A DNA stretch of 22,659 nt from an uncultured Campylobacter sp. (GTDB taxonomy: Bacteria; Campylobacterota; Campylobacteria; Campylobacterales; Campylobacteraceae): NCBI RefSeq assembly GCF_938039205.1, contig NZ_CALHVM010000021.1, positions 1 through 22,659 on the forward strand, in the 5' to 3' direction. A program made the translations under genes and the position numbers. Below, piece after piece: positions 1-7,192 of this stretch. Under the pieces are notes generated by a model, which did not search any database, had not been told where the DNA came from, and was given only the letters and a program-made list of their open reading frames with translations. Positions within the stretch are counted from its first letter, which is position 1; every line of letters starts with the position of its first letter.

Positions 1-40
1 CTACGTAAAGCTGTGCTACTTGCGCTTGTGTTACTGCCAT
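1..40 (-). CDS. 5' end of S-layer/DUF4214-like protein gene (partial)
   Basis: Only the first 13 codons lie in the window; they read MAVTQAQVAQLYV and run off the left edge. The ATG (complement of 38-40) follows a clear Shine-Dalgarno GGAG (complement of 47-50) with six bases between, so the start is real. From memory, N-termini of the type 'TQAQVxQLYVA' open the large S-layer/RTX-type proteins and DUF4214-domain proteins of C. rectus and C. showae, which are exported without a cleaved signal peptide by a type I system. That identity is inferred from 13 residues and stays tentative. A strong promoter and a structured leader lie upstream (see 332-337 and 100-326). Confidence 0.45.
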   Translation of the reverse strand, partial: MAVTQAQVAQLYV

Positions 41-99
41 TGAGGACTCCTTTTTTAGTTGCGGTTATAGGTTTAACGTTTTAAATGCGATTTACGAGT

Positions 100-326
100 T
101 TAAAAAATTAAGCCAAGCTAGGCTTAATTCGCGGGTAGATTGCGACGCCTAATCGGGTCTAGTTTTAGGATAAAATTCACTGCACCGAAATTATGATTGC
201 TCAAATCTAAACGCAGCAAAAGATACACTTATCTTTAGGCTTTAGCGATTAAATCGCAAATCTTAATTTTAATGATATTTATAAATTTAACTAGATGCTA
301 TAAACTTAAAATCGATTTAAAAAGTT
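100..326 (-). ncRNA. Possible small RNA or long attenuated leader
   Basis: This stretch without a gene is framed on the minus strand by a good promoter (332-337) and a terminator-like hairpin (101-129), which would give a transcript of about 225 bases. Inside are two perfect small hairpins: AAAGATA-CACT-TATCTTT at 219-236 and GCGATT-A-AATCGC at 245-257. No open reading frame with a ribosome site is visible. The product could be a free small RNA, or the 5' leader of the S-layer-like gene when the hairpin is read through. No known RNA family was recognised. Confidence 0.3.
101..129 (-). terminator. Rho-independent terminator-like hairpin in the leader of the left-edge gene
   Basis: Read on the minus strand, AATTAAGCC and GGCTTAATT form a perfect 9-bp stem around a 6-base loop (complement of 129-121 and 114-106). 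It is followed by a T-run (TTTTTT including the stem end). It lies about 60 bases before the start codon at 40 and about 245 bases beyond the DUF488 stop. It may end a transcript from the promoter at 332-337 or work as an attenuator. Confidence 0.6.
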
Positions 327-331
327 GGGGG

Positions 332-337
332 ATTATA
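332..337 (-). promoter_or_regulatory. Sigma70 -10 box TATAAT upstream of the left-edge gene
   Basis: The minus strand reads TTTTTTCGC-TATAAT-CCCCC, a perfect -10 box behind a T-rich stretch, which is the usual Campylobacter housekeeping promoter form (T-rich periodic signal in place of a -35 box). Transcription would start near 325 and run toward the S-layer-like gene at 40. It lies just beyond the DUF488 stop codon, so it serves the leader and not DUF488. Confidence 0.65.
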
Positions 338-373
338 GCGAAAAAATATGAAAAATAAAAGGTAAATTAAATT

Positions 374-736
374 TTACTCCCTGAGTAGTTCTAAAAGTAC
401 CGCAACGTGGCTTAAATTTATATCTTTAGTCGCGGTTAATAGAGCGATTTTGCCGTGCTTTTTTTCTAGAATTTTTAGCTCGTTCAGTCCTGCCGTCGCC
501 TCTTTATTGGCTAGTTCGGTCTTAAATTTAACTTTAAATTCCTCAAATCTAGCTTCTTTATCCTCATGAAACCAAGACCTAAGCTCGTTTGACGGAGTAA
601 CCGACTTTAGCCATAAAAACGAGCAAAATATCTCCTTTTTCACTCCGCGAGGATAGAGTCTATCGATAAATACGCCGTAAAAATCGCTATTTTCATCGCC
701 TTTTACAAAATCGTAAATTCTGAAAGTCTGAAACAT
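374..736 (-). CDS. DUF488 family protein
   Basis: A 120-residue soluble protein of the DUF488 (YeaO-like) family, whose biochemical role is not established. The family signature is visible: YGVFIDRLYPRGV near the N-terminus, then FLWLKSVTPSNELRSWF and a following charged helix with the pattern EARFEEFKVKFKTEL. Length fits the family (about 115-125 residues). The start is placed at ATG 736-734 because an AGGGAG ribosome site lies five to six bases upstream; a longer reading from TTG at 757 would put that site inside the gene and lacks one of its own. It is a single gene, divergent from the DUF748 gene. Recognition of the family is from memory of its motif. Confidence 0.85.
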   Translation of the reverse strand: MFQTFRIYDFVKGDENSDFYGVFIDRLYPRGVKKEIFCSFLWLKSVTPSNELRSWFHEDKEARFEEFKVKFKTELANKEATAGLNELKILEKKHGKIALLTATKDINLSHVAVLLELLRE

Positions 737-1004
737 TTTTGCTCCCTGGTTTGACAAATTTGATTCCGAATTTTACAGTAAAATCGCTATTTTATCGACT
801 AGATTTTAAATTATCTCCGTAGTTTACGGGTGCCAAGTTTTATCAAAAAGAGATCTTGCGCTGTATTTGATTTTTGTTTATTTGCATCAAATATCGGCTT
901 TAATTTTATAAGAAACGGTGCTAATTTTTCGTATGAATACGCCAAAATAACCGCCCTTTAATCAAAATCCTAGTAAAATTCGCCAAAAAAATCGAGGTAA
1001 ATTT

Positions 1005-4000
1005 ATGCAAAAAAGTAAAAAAATCGCTCTTATTATCCTAGGCTCGCTTGCGAGCTTGCTGCTCATCTACACACTTGTTGGCTTTTTAGGCGTTCCTTAC
1101 GCGCTTAAAAATACACTGCCCACAAAGCTAAAAGACATGAACGCGAGCCTTAGCGTGGCAGAGGCTAAATTTAATCCCTTTACCTTCGAGCTAAACGTCA
1201 CGCGCCCCGAGCTAAACACGACCGCGCCGCTTTTTAGCGCGGAGCAAATCGACGTCAAACTTAAGCCTTTTTCGCTCTTTAAAAAGCTAGCAGAAGTCGA
1301 TATCTTGCGCCTAAAAAGCCCAAGCGTAAATATCGCTAGAGATAAAAACGGCACGCTAAATTTAGCTACGTTTTTAGGCGAGTCAAACGCTACTAGCACC
1401 GAAAACAACGAAACTAGTAGCATAAATTTCGCTCTAAACAGCACAAAGATAATCGGCGGCTCGTTTGCCTACTCGGACGAGAGTTTAAAGCAGCCTTTTA
1501 GCGCCAAATTTGAGGGCATAAACTACGAAATCTCAGGCATAAATACCGAGCAAAATAGCGCGGGCAAGCACGTTTTTGACGCAAACTCCACGCTAGCGCA
1601 AAAGCTGGACTGGCAGGGCGGCATCGACCTCGCGCCGCTTCGCGTTTACGGCGAGCTTAGCCTAAAGGACTTTAACGTCCGCCCCGTCGCTCTTAGCTTC
1701 ATCGATACGAAGGATCTACGCATAAATAGCGCGCTCGTAAATGCAAAAACGAGCTACGAACTAAGTGCGGACGGCGGCGTTATCAAGGCTGCTTTAAAAA
1801 ACGCAGCTTTAAATTTAAAGTCGTTTGAAGCGCAACTTGATGGGCAAAATTTGAGCCTAGAGGAGCTTGATCTACCTGCCATCGAGGTAAATGCCGACGT
1901 TAGCGAAAAAAGAAGCTTTGCGGCCGATATTAGCGAGATAAAATTTAAAAACACGAGCTTTAAAGGCGAGGCGCAGGCAAATTTAAACAATCTAAATTTA
2001 AGCGGCGTCGCGCTTAAGGCCGATATAAACGAAAAGGGCGATATAAACGCCTCCGCAGCGCTCAAAGCTCTGGGCGTTAGCGGGATAAATTTGACCGAAA
2101 AAAGCGTCGGCGAGATAAAGCTAAAAGACGCAAATGCAAGTGAGCTGGATGCTAAAATAAAAGGGCAAAATATCGCAGCTGGCCTAAAAAATTTGACGCT
2201 TAACGTCGCCTCCGCCCCGGTCGGTAAAAACAGTGCGGCAAGCCTAGAAAAGCTCGTTATAAACGCGCCTAAATTTACGCTGGAAAATAATGCCAGCACT
2301 GCTTCTATCGGCGAGATAAAAGCTCAAAAAATCGTGCTAAAAACTAAAAATAAAGAGATCGCCGCCGTCGCTGAAATCGGCGTGAAGGACGCGGATTTTG
2401 ATCTAGCCAAAACTGCGCTTCGCATCGAAAGCGTAAGTATAAATAAGCCTAAATTTGCAACCGATATAAAAGAAAACGGCGAGCTTAGCGCTATTAGTGA
2501 GCTTGGACTAAACGGCGAAAAAACAGCCGCTAAAAAAACAAATACAAAAAGCAAAACCGAAAGCGCGAAAAAACCTGCCAAATCTCAAAAAACGGCAGAA
2601 AAAAGCGCCGCGAAAAAAAGTAAAAAAACCGAGCAAAAAAGCGCTCAAGATGCAAAGAGCGGATTTAAATTTAGCGTCAAAAACGTCGCCGTTACGGGTG
2701 CGGATATAGGTATAACCCATATCTTTGAGGGGCAAAAGATAGCGCACAAATTTGACGGACTAAATATAAATTTGCAAAATATCAGCGAAAATTTAGCTGC
2801 ACCAGTGACCGCTAAAATCGACATGAAAAGCTCGCAAAAGCTAAATTTGGCTCTTAAGGGTAAAATCACGCCAGAGCCCCTAAGTATCGAAGCCGATATA
2901 AAACTAAATGACGCAAATCTGCCTCGCTACTTCGTCTACGCTAAAAACTATCTGGACGCGAGCCTAAAAAGCGGCGAGCTAAATGCCGAACTAAACGTAA
3001 AATACGCCGCGGACGCCTCCGTAAGCGGTAAGGCAAACATCGCAAATATCGAGCTTGCGGACGGCTCTGGCGATAAGGTTTTTGCCTTTAAAAACCTCAA
3101 GCTATCTAAAATTTCGTTTGCGAAAAATTTTTTAAATTTAGAGCGAGTGACTCTGAGCGCACCGTTTTTAAAGGCGCATTTAAATAAAGAACGCGAACTA
3201 AATCTAAGCAGTCTAGTGAAAAAGAGTGAGAGCGAAAGTACGCAAAATGCGGACGTAAAACAAGCCGCCCCTAAAAACGAAAAGGCCGCAGAGGCAGCAA
3301 AACAGCAGAAAAAAGAGGGCGAGTTTGACTTCGCTATCAAGAACATCCTCGTAGAAAACGGCGATGTAGACTTCTCCGACGCGTCGCTATTTATGCCGTT
3401 TGCGACTAAGATCACCAAGCTAGAAGGCGTGCTGATGGATATCGACAGTACTCGCCCGACGATGGGTACGTTTGAGGGCGTGGTCGGCAAGAGCGGCTTT
3501 AGCAAGATCGGGCTCAAGCTACTGCCGTACGACCCGAAAAAGAGCACGGAGGTCAAATTTAGCTTTAAAGATATCGATCTAGTCGACGTGACGCCTTATA
3601 GCGGGCAGTTTTTGGGCTACAAGATAGAAAAAGGCAAGCTAAATTTGACTCTAAACTACGATGTTAAGGACTCTAAGCTAAACGGTAGCAATGTCGTAAA
3701 TCTAGACACGCTAACGCTTGGCGAAAAGGTCGAGTCTAAAGACGCGGTAGATTTACCTCTATCGCTTGCTATCTCGATCTTGAGCGATCAAAACAATCAG
3801 ATAAACATCGATCTGCCGGTGACGGGCGACCTAAACGACCCAGACTTTAAATACGGCGGTATCGTCTGGGAAGCGGTTAAGAAGCTATTTGCCGACATCA
3901 CGCTGGCTCCGTTTAGATTTTTGGGTAATATGCTAGGGTTAAGCAGCAATGATCTAAATACTATCGACTTTATGCCAGCAAATGCCGAGCTAATCGTATC

Positions 4001-4415
4001 CGAGCAGGCTAAGATAGCTGATTTTATCAAGCTAACGACGGCAAAACCTAAGATGAAGCTAAGCATCACTCCGGCCTACTCGGACGTGGACGTAACGGCG
4101 CTAAAAAACGCGAAACTAAACGAAAAAATCAGTCAAACGATGGCGCAAACGGGCAAGGACTACGCAGGAGCGCTCGCATCGCTAGCTCCAAAAGAAAAAA
4201 GTACCGACGAAAAGGCGCTGAGAGAAGCTGCGTTAAAGGGTATCGAGATAAAAAAAGAGCAGCTGCTGGAACTCGCTAACGCAAGAGCTCAGGCTATCAA
4301 GGCAGCTCTAGCGCAGGCGGGACTGGCCGAGGATAGGATGACCGTCAAAAAGCCTGAAAAAACGGACGTCAAGCAGGGCGAATACTCAAGCGTGATGATG
4401 GGCGTGGCGGATTAA
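1005..4415 (+). CDS. DUF748 (AsmA-like) large envelope protein
   Basis: A 1136-residue protein of the DUF748/AsmA-like group, relatives of the bridge-like proteins that span the periplasm. Residues about 7-30 form one transmembrane anchor; the rest should be periplasmic. It holds many short beta-rich repeats ('LNNLNLSGVALKA'-like) typical of AsmA-type beta-tube proteins. The DUF748 core is clearest from about residue 775 (the FAIKNILVENGDVDFSDASL stretch) to about 975, with DLPLSLAISIL and INIDLPVTGDLNDPDF. Two Lys/Ala/Ser/Glu-rich low-complexity linkers break it up, at about 504-552 and 739-774. The ATG follows GAGG by eight bases. It stands alone, with no gene close on its strand. Role in moving lipid or supporting the outer membrane is a family-level inference. 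The window shows no partner gene. Confidence 0.85.
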   Translation: MQKSKKIALIILGSLASLLLIYTLVGFLGVPYALKNTLPTKLKDMNASLSVAEAKFNPFTFELNVTRPELNTTAPLFSAEQIDVKLKPFSLFKKLAEVDILRLKSPSVNIARDKNGTLNLATFLGESNATSTENNETSSINFALNSTKIIGGSFAYSDESLKQPFSAKFEGINYEISGINTEQNSAGKHVFDANSTLAQKLDWQGGIDLAPLRVYGELSLKDFNVRPVALSFIDTKDLRINSALVNAKTSYELSADGGVIKAALKNAALNLKSFEAQLDGQNLSLEELDLPAIEVNADVSEKRSFAADISEIKFKNTSFKGEAQANLNNLNLSGVALKADINEKGDINASAALKALGVSGINLTEKSVGEIKLKDANASELDAKIKGQNIAAGLKNLTLNVASAPVGKNSAASLEKLVINAPKFTLENNASTASIGEIKAQKIVLKTKNKEIAAVAEIGVKDADFDLAKTALRIESVSINKPKFATDIKENGELSAISELGLNGEKTAAKKTNTKSKTESAKKPAKSQKTAEKSAAKKSKKTEQKSAQDAKSGFKFSVKNVAVTGADIGITHIFEGQKIAHKFDGLNINLQNISENLAAPVTAKIDMKSSQKLNLALKGKITPEPLSIEADIKLNDANLPRYFVYAKNYLDASLKSGELNAELNVKYAADASVSGKANIANIELADGSGDKVFAFKNLKLSKISFAKNFLNLERVTLSAPFLKAHLNKERELNLSSLVKKSESESTQNADVKQAAPKNEKAAEAAKQQKKEGEFDFAIKNILVENGDVDFSDASLFMPFATKITKLEGVLMDIDSTRPTMGTFEGVVGKSGFSKIGLKLLPYDPKKSTEVKFSFKDIDLVDVTPYSGQFLGYKIEKGKLNLTLNYDVKDSKLNGSNVVNLDTLTLGEKVESKDAVDLPLSLAISILSDQNNQINIDLPVTGDLNDPDFKYGGIVWEAVKKLFADITLAPFRFLGNMLGLSSNDLNTIDFMPANAELIVSEQAKIADFIKLTTAKPKMKLSITPAYSDVDVTALKNAKLNEKISQTMAQTGKDYAGALASLAPKEKSTDEKALREAALKGIEIKKEQLLELANARAQAIKAALAQAGLAEDRMTVKKPEKTDVKQGEYSSVMMGVAD

Positions 4416-4493
4416 ATTTGCGCGGTTGTGGGTGTTTATTTTATCCGCGCTCTTGTTTGTTCGCCTTGTTTGTTACAAAGGTTTTTTGGGCCT

Positions 4494-4545
4494 AAATTTG
4501 CAAATTTGACGCACCCAGACCCGCACCGCGAAAATGCTAAATTTG
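4494..4545 (+). repeat. 52-base dispersed repeat, copy 1 (direct)
   Basis: This intergenic copy starts with AAATTTGCAAATTT (4494-4507), continues with nine variable bases, and ends in a 29-base block (4517-4545) that recurs without a mismatch at 15827-15855 on the other strand. The starting 14 bases and the nine-base spacing are also kept in the second copy. The surrounding gap 4416-4697 is AT-rich, full of AAATTT hexamers, and has no other gene. See the findings on the inversion. Confidence 0.85.
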
Positions 4546-4697
4546 ACGCTATCTCCGCTTTAAAATTTCAAAAATCAAATTTAATAAAATTTACACAAAT
4601 TTCCAATTTCCTTCAAATTTTACGCAAATTTGGAAATTCATCTCAAATTTGGATAGAATTTTGCTTGCGCGATGTAAAATTTACGAAAGGATTTTTT

Positions 4698-5387
4698 ATG
4701 AGAAATTTTATACTTTTATTTGCGGCGTTCCTTTTTACGGGATGTTTTGGGCTTTTTGAGAGCTCGCCGGAGGTCGCTCAAACTAACGAGGGCAACGCCA
4801 AAGGCTACAAAGAGGTGATGCGTATCAAAGCAGACTGCTCCTCGTGCGCTAGCGGCGGTCAAGACATCAAGATAAACGGCACGGACTACACTAGCGACGT
4901 CGCGATAAAATGCTGCATCGCTCAAAGCAGGATCGACACGAACGCGGCTATCAAAAAAGTCTATATCCACAAAATAGCCGACGAAAGAGCAGCGGATAGC
5001 GGTATAAAATTTATCTCCAAAAACGGTGCGAAAATGCTCTATCCAAAAGAGCGCCTTGAGAGGCTTTTTCATCTTTTCTTACAAGACGAGCTGTTAAATC
5101 GCGGCATCATGGTCGTGGATAGCCAAACCTCGCCTTACACCTACCGCGTGGATTTTGCATTTACCGACTACGCAGCCTCGTATAGCGAGCCGTCGCAGTA
5201 TCTAAGCGCGGCGATGAAGGGCAAACTGGGCGTCAAAAACATAAACAAAACCCGCGTGCTAAACATCTCCACCAGACAAGACGTGCGCAAACTCGAGGCC
5301 GAGGACACTGAGGATTTTAATCTCTACGTCTACCTTCTCGTTAAACAAGCCGCCAACAAAGCCGCCGAAGAGATATCAAAACTATAA
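4698..5387 (+). CDS. Lipoprotein in the mapA position
   Basis: A 229-residue predicted lipoprotein. It opens with MRNFILLFAAFLFTGC, a short hydrophobic signal peptide ending in a lipobox with lipidated Cys16. The mature part has a CSSC pair (C47, C50) and adjacent C72-C73, unusual for a small lipoprotein and suited to disulfides or metal binding. ATG 4698 is chosen over the longer open frame from 4428 because AAAGGA lies just before it and only this start gives a signal peptide. It is nine bases upstream of a second lipoprotein gene, so the two form an operon. In C. jejuni the lipoprotein mapA (Cj1029c) sits next to the ComF-like gene, so this gene or the next one may be its counterpart by position; I could not confirm this by sequence. 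Confidence 0.8.
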   Translation: MRNFILLFAAFLFTGCFGLFESSPEVAQTNEGNAKGYKEVMRIKADCSSCASGGQDIKINGTDYTSDVAIKCCIAQSRIDTNAAIKKVYIHKIADERAADSGIKFISKNGAKMLYPKERLERLFHLFLQDELLNRGIMVVDSQTSPYTYRVDFAFTDYAASYSEPSQYLSAAMKGKLGVKNINKTRVLNISTRQDVRKLEAEDTEDFNLYVYLLVKQAANKAAEEISKL

Positions 5388-5396
5388 AGGAAAAAT

Positions 5397-5957
5397 ATGA
5401 AAAAATTAGCTTTTTACGCCATTGCCGCTGCGCTTTTTGCTGCGGTCATGAGCGGATGTTCGCAGCGCAGCTCGGTGTTAAATTTGACCCCGTATCAATC
5501 AACCTCAAACCAGATGGGCTACCAAAAAAATATCCGAATAAATAGCATCGAGGACGCTCGCGCAAACAAAAGCATCGTCGCCACGATCACGGGTAGCAAC
5601 GGCAACGTCAAAGAATACGTCACGCTGCAAAACAGCATAGAGAGCTGGCTGCAAGACGGCCTTAGCACCGAGCTAAAGCGTCTGGGAGCAAATTTGAGCG
5701 ACTTTGGCGATATCGTCGTGGATGTGAGGATCGTCGAGCTTAAAGCAAATCTAAGCGGCTACTCCACGGACAATCTAAAGGGCTCGGCAAAGCTTGCGAT
5801 AACGGTACATAGAGGCGATCAAACCATCACCAAAAACGTCTCGCAGGAGCAGACCAAATTTGCCCCGATTCACACGAGCGGCGCGTTTAAGAGCTTTTTT
5901 GACGAGCTACTCCAAGACATCGTAAAACGCGCGGCGATCCAGATCCTAAAAAGCTGA
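5397..5957 (+). CDS. YajG-like lipoprotein
   Basis: A 186-residue predicted lipoprotein with signal peptide and lipobox MSGC (Cys21). The body reads like the YajG lipoprotein family: NIRINSIEDARANKSIVATI near the start, then a GLSTELKRLGAN helix and an alternating strand region ending in a helix with VKRAAIQILKS. The function of YajG is unknown in general. AAAGGA precedes the ATG by five bases. Its stop TGA overlaps the next gene's ATG (TGATG at 5955-5959), so translation of the phosphoribosyltransferase is probably coupled to it. It also lies where C. jejuni has mapA and is the alternative candidate for that gene. Confidence 0.75.
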   Translation: MKKLAFYAIAAALFAAVMSGCSQRSSVLNLTPYQSTSNQMGYQKNIRINSIEDARANKSIVATITGSNGNVKEYVTLQNSIESWLQDGLSTELKRLGANLSDFGDIVVDVRIVELKANLSGYSTDNLKGSAKLAITVHRGDQTITKNVSQEQTKFAPIHTSGAFKSFFDELLQDIVKRAAIQILKS

Positions 5958-6529
5958 TGAGATGCGCTAACTGCGGGCATTTGAGTCTGGGCATGATCTG
6001 TCAAATTTGCAAAGATCACCTGCTCTCCTCGCCCGCAAGGACGCGCGTTTTGGACGGAGATTTTAAAATTTACAGCTTTTTTGACTACTCCGAAGTTAAA
6101 AATTTACTCCACTCAAAGCACCTATTTCACGGCTCTTTCGTCTACGGCGCACTCGCAAATTTGAGTTTTAAGATTTTTGCGCGTAAATTTAGCTTCGGCT
6201 CGCCAGTACACGCCGTGCCGATCGACGACAAAACAGCTAGCGGCTACTCGCATACGGCGATCTTGGCTCGCGCGTTAAAAAGCGCGGAAATTCGTCCGCT
6301 TTACGCCTGTTTGCACGCGGGCTCAAACGTTAGCTATCACGGCAAGGACCTCGCCTTTCGCCTAAAAAATCCGCGAAATTTTAAGCTTTTAAAAAGGCCT
6401 AAATTTCCAGTTATCTTGATAGATGATATCGTGACGACGGGCACGACGATAGACGAAGCCAGACGGACGCTGCAAAAAGCCGGCTGCGAGGTGCTTTTCG
6501 CACTCACACTTGCGGATGCGAGGTATTAA
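5957..6529 (+). CDS. ctsW: ComF-type phosphoribosyltransferase, natural transformation protein CtsW
   Basis: A 190-residue ComF family protein. Four cysteines C3, C6, C15 and C18 form the zinc finger at the N-terminus. The C-terminal part is a type I phosphoribosyltransferase fold with the PRPP loop VILIDDIVTTGTT at about 152-164. In Gram-positive bacteria ComF acts with the ComFA helicase in moving single-stranded DNA into the cell. In C. jejuni the gene between mapA and gyrA (Cj1028c) is, as I recall, ctsW, needed for natural transformation; the gene order here matches. The start codon overlaps the stop of the preceding lipoprotein gene. The symbol is given by family plus position. Confidence 0.8.
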   Translation: MRCANCGHLSLGMICQICKDHLLSSPARTRVLDGDFKIYSFFDYSEVKNLLHSKHLFHGSFVYGALANLSFKIFARKFSFGSPVHAVPIDDKTASGYSHTAILARALKSAEIRPLYACLHAGSNVSYHGKDLAFRLKNPRNFKLLKRPKFPVILIDDIVTTGTTIDEARRTLQKAGCEVLFALTLADARY

Positions 6530-6532
6530 ATT

Positions 6533-7009
6533 TTGCTAAATGTTTTACTTTTTTCGGCTTTGGCGCTCGGAGTCGCGGTCATCGCAGACGTCGCCTTTTG
6601 GCGATACAAACGCGAGAGTAAAATTTTAAATTTCTTGTTTATTTTCATTATGATTTTCGGGCATCCGTTTTATTTCTCGGTAGCATTTTTCGCCCTATTT
6701 TCAAGCGGGATTCTTTGTGGCGCAGATTACAATCTGATGGTGCTCGGAGCGGTTTTGCTAGCGGCCGCGATGACGGCACTGGGCTTTTTGAGATTTAAAA
6801 TTTACGGTCTTAAAAACAAGGCCGTCAAAATGTCAAATTTTGCTAAATTTTACTTTTTTACGGCTGGTTTTATCCCGTTTTATGCAGTTTTGATCGATGG
6901 CGGCGAGATGGGAGTTGCGGCGCTCGTGCAATTACTTCCCGCGACCTGCGTTTTTGCTTTCATTTACTCTGCGATCAAATTTAAGATAATCAAGAGCTCG
7001 GGCGGGTAA
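6533..7009 (+). CDS. Small integral membrane protein of unknown function
   Basis: A 158-residue hydrophobic protein with about four to five membrane segments (roughly residues 3-23, 32-58, 67-87, 104-122 and 129-148) separated by short Lys/Arg-rich turns such as RYKRES and FKIYGLKNKAVK. It starts with TTG at 6533, three bases after the ctsW stop; GAGG nine bases upstream supports this start. No family was recognised. The tight spacing puts it in the lipoprotein-ctsW operon. No conserved charged or catalytic motif stands out, so no role is proposed. Confidence 0.7.
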   Translation: MLNVLLFSALALGVAVIADVAFWRYKRESKILNFLFIFIMIFGHPFYFSVAFFALFSSGILCGADYNLMVLGAVLLAAAMTALGFLRFKIYGLKNKAVKMSNFAKFYFFTAGFIPFYAVLIDGGEMGVAALVQLLPATCVFAFIYSAIKFKIIKSSGG

Positions 7010-7161
7010 ATTTATCAAATTTTACGCCGTAAAAAGAAAATTTAAGGTGCAAATTTAAGCCCGCAAACAAATTAATCCAAACGCCTCGAATTCGGACGAA
7101 TTTTACCAAGCCTGACGGCGACGAAGCGCATTTATTTAGCAAGTTTTTATCAAATTTAAGC

Positions 7162-7167
7162 TAAAAT
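7162..7167 (+). promoter_or_regulatory. Candidate -10 box before gyrA
   Basis: TAAAAT at 7162-7167 is preceded by a T- and A-rich stretch (TTTTTATCAAATTT) and lies 25 bases before the gyrA ATG, in the form of a Campylobacter housekeeping promoter. The box differs from TATAAT at one position. The same GCTAAAAT string lies before the restriction-modification gene (about 17823-17830), so it may be a common weak promoter form here. Confidence 0.4.
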
Positions 7168-7192
7168 CGGCAAGTAAATTTTAAGGATAAAA

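Noticed and set aside
737..757. A longer DUF488 reading from TTG at 757.
   Set aside because: The AGGGAG ribosome site lies inside this extension, directly before ATG 736, and the DUF488 motif begins after that ATG.
1754..3556. Several long open frames on the minus strand opposite the DUF748 gene (up to about 200 codons).
   Set aside because: They arise from the biased composition of the plus-strand gene; they lack ribosome sites, and their Ser/Phe/Ala-rich translations resemble no protein family.
4420..4450. GCGCGG and CCGCGC as a terminator after the DUF748 gene.
   Set aside because: The loop is 19 bases and no T-run follows; too weak to annotate.
4428..4697. A 90-codon extension of the first lipoprotein.
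   Set aside because: It would bury the signal peptide and lipobox; a ribosome site and ATG at 4698 fit a lipoprotein. The extension is repeat-rich intergenic DNA.
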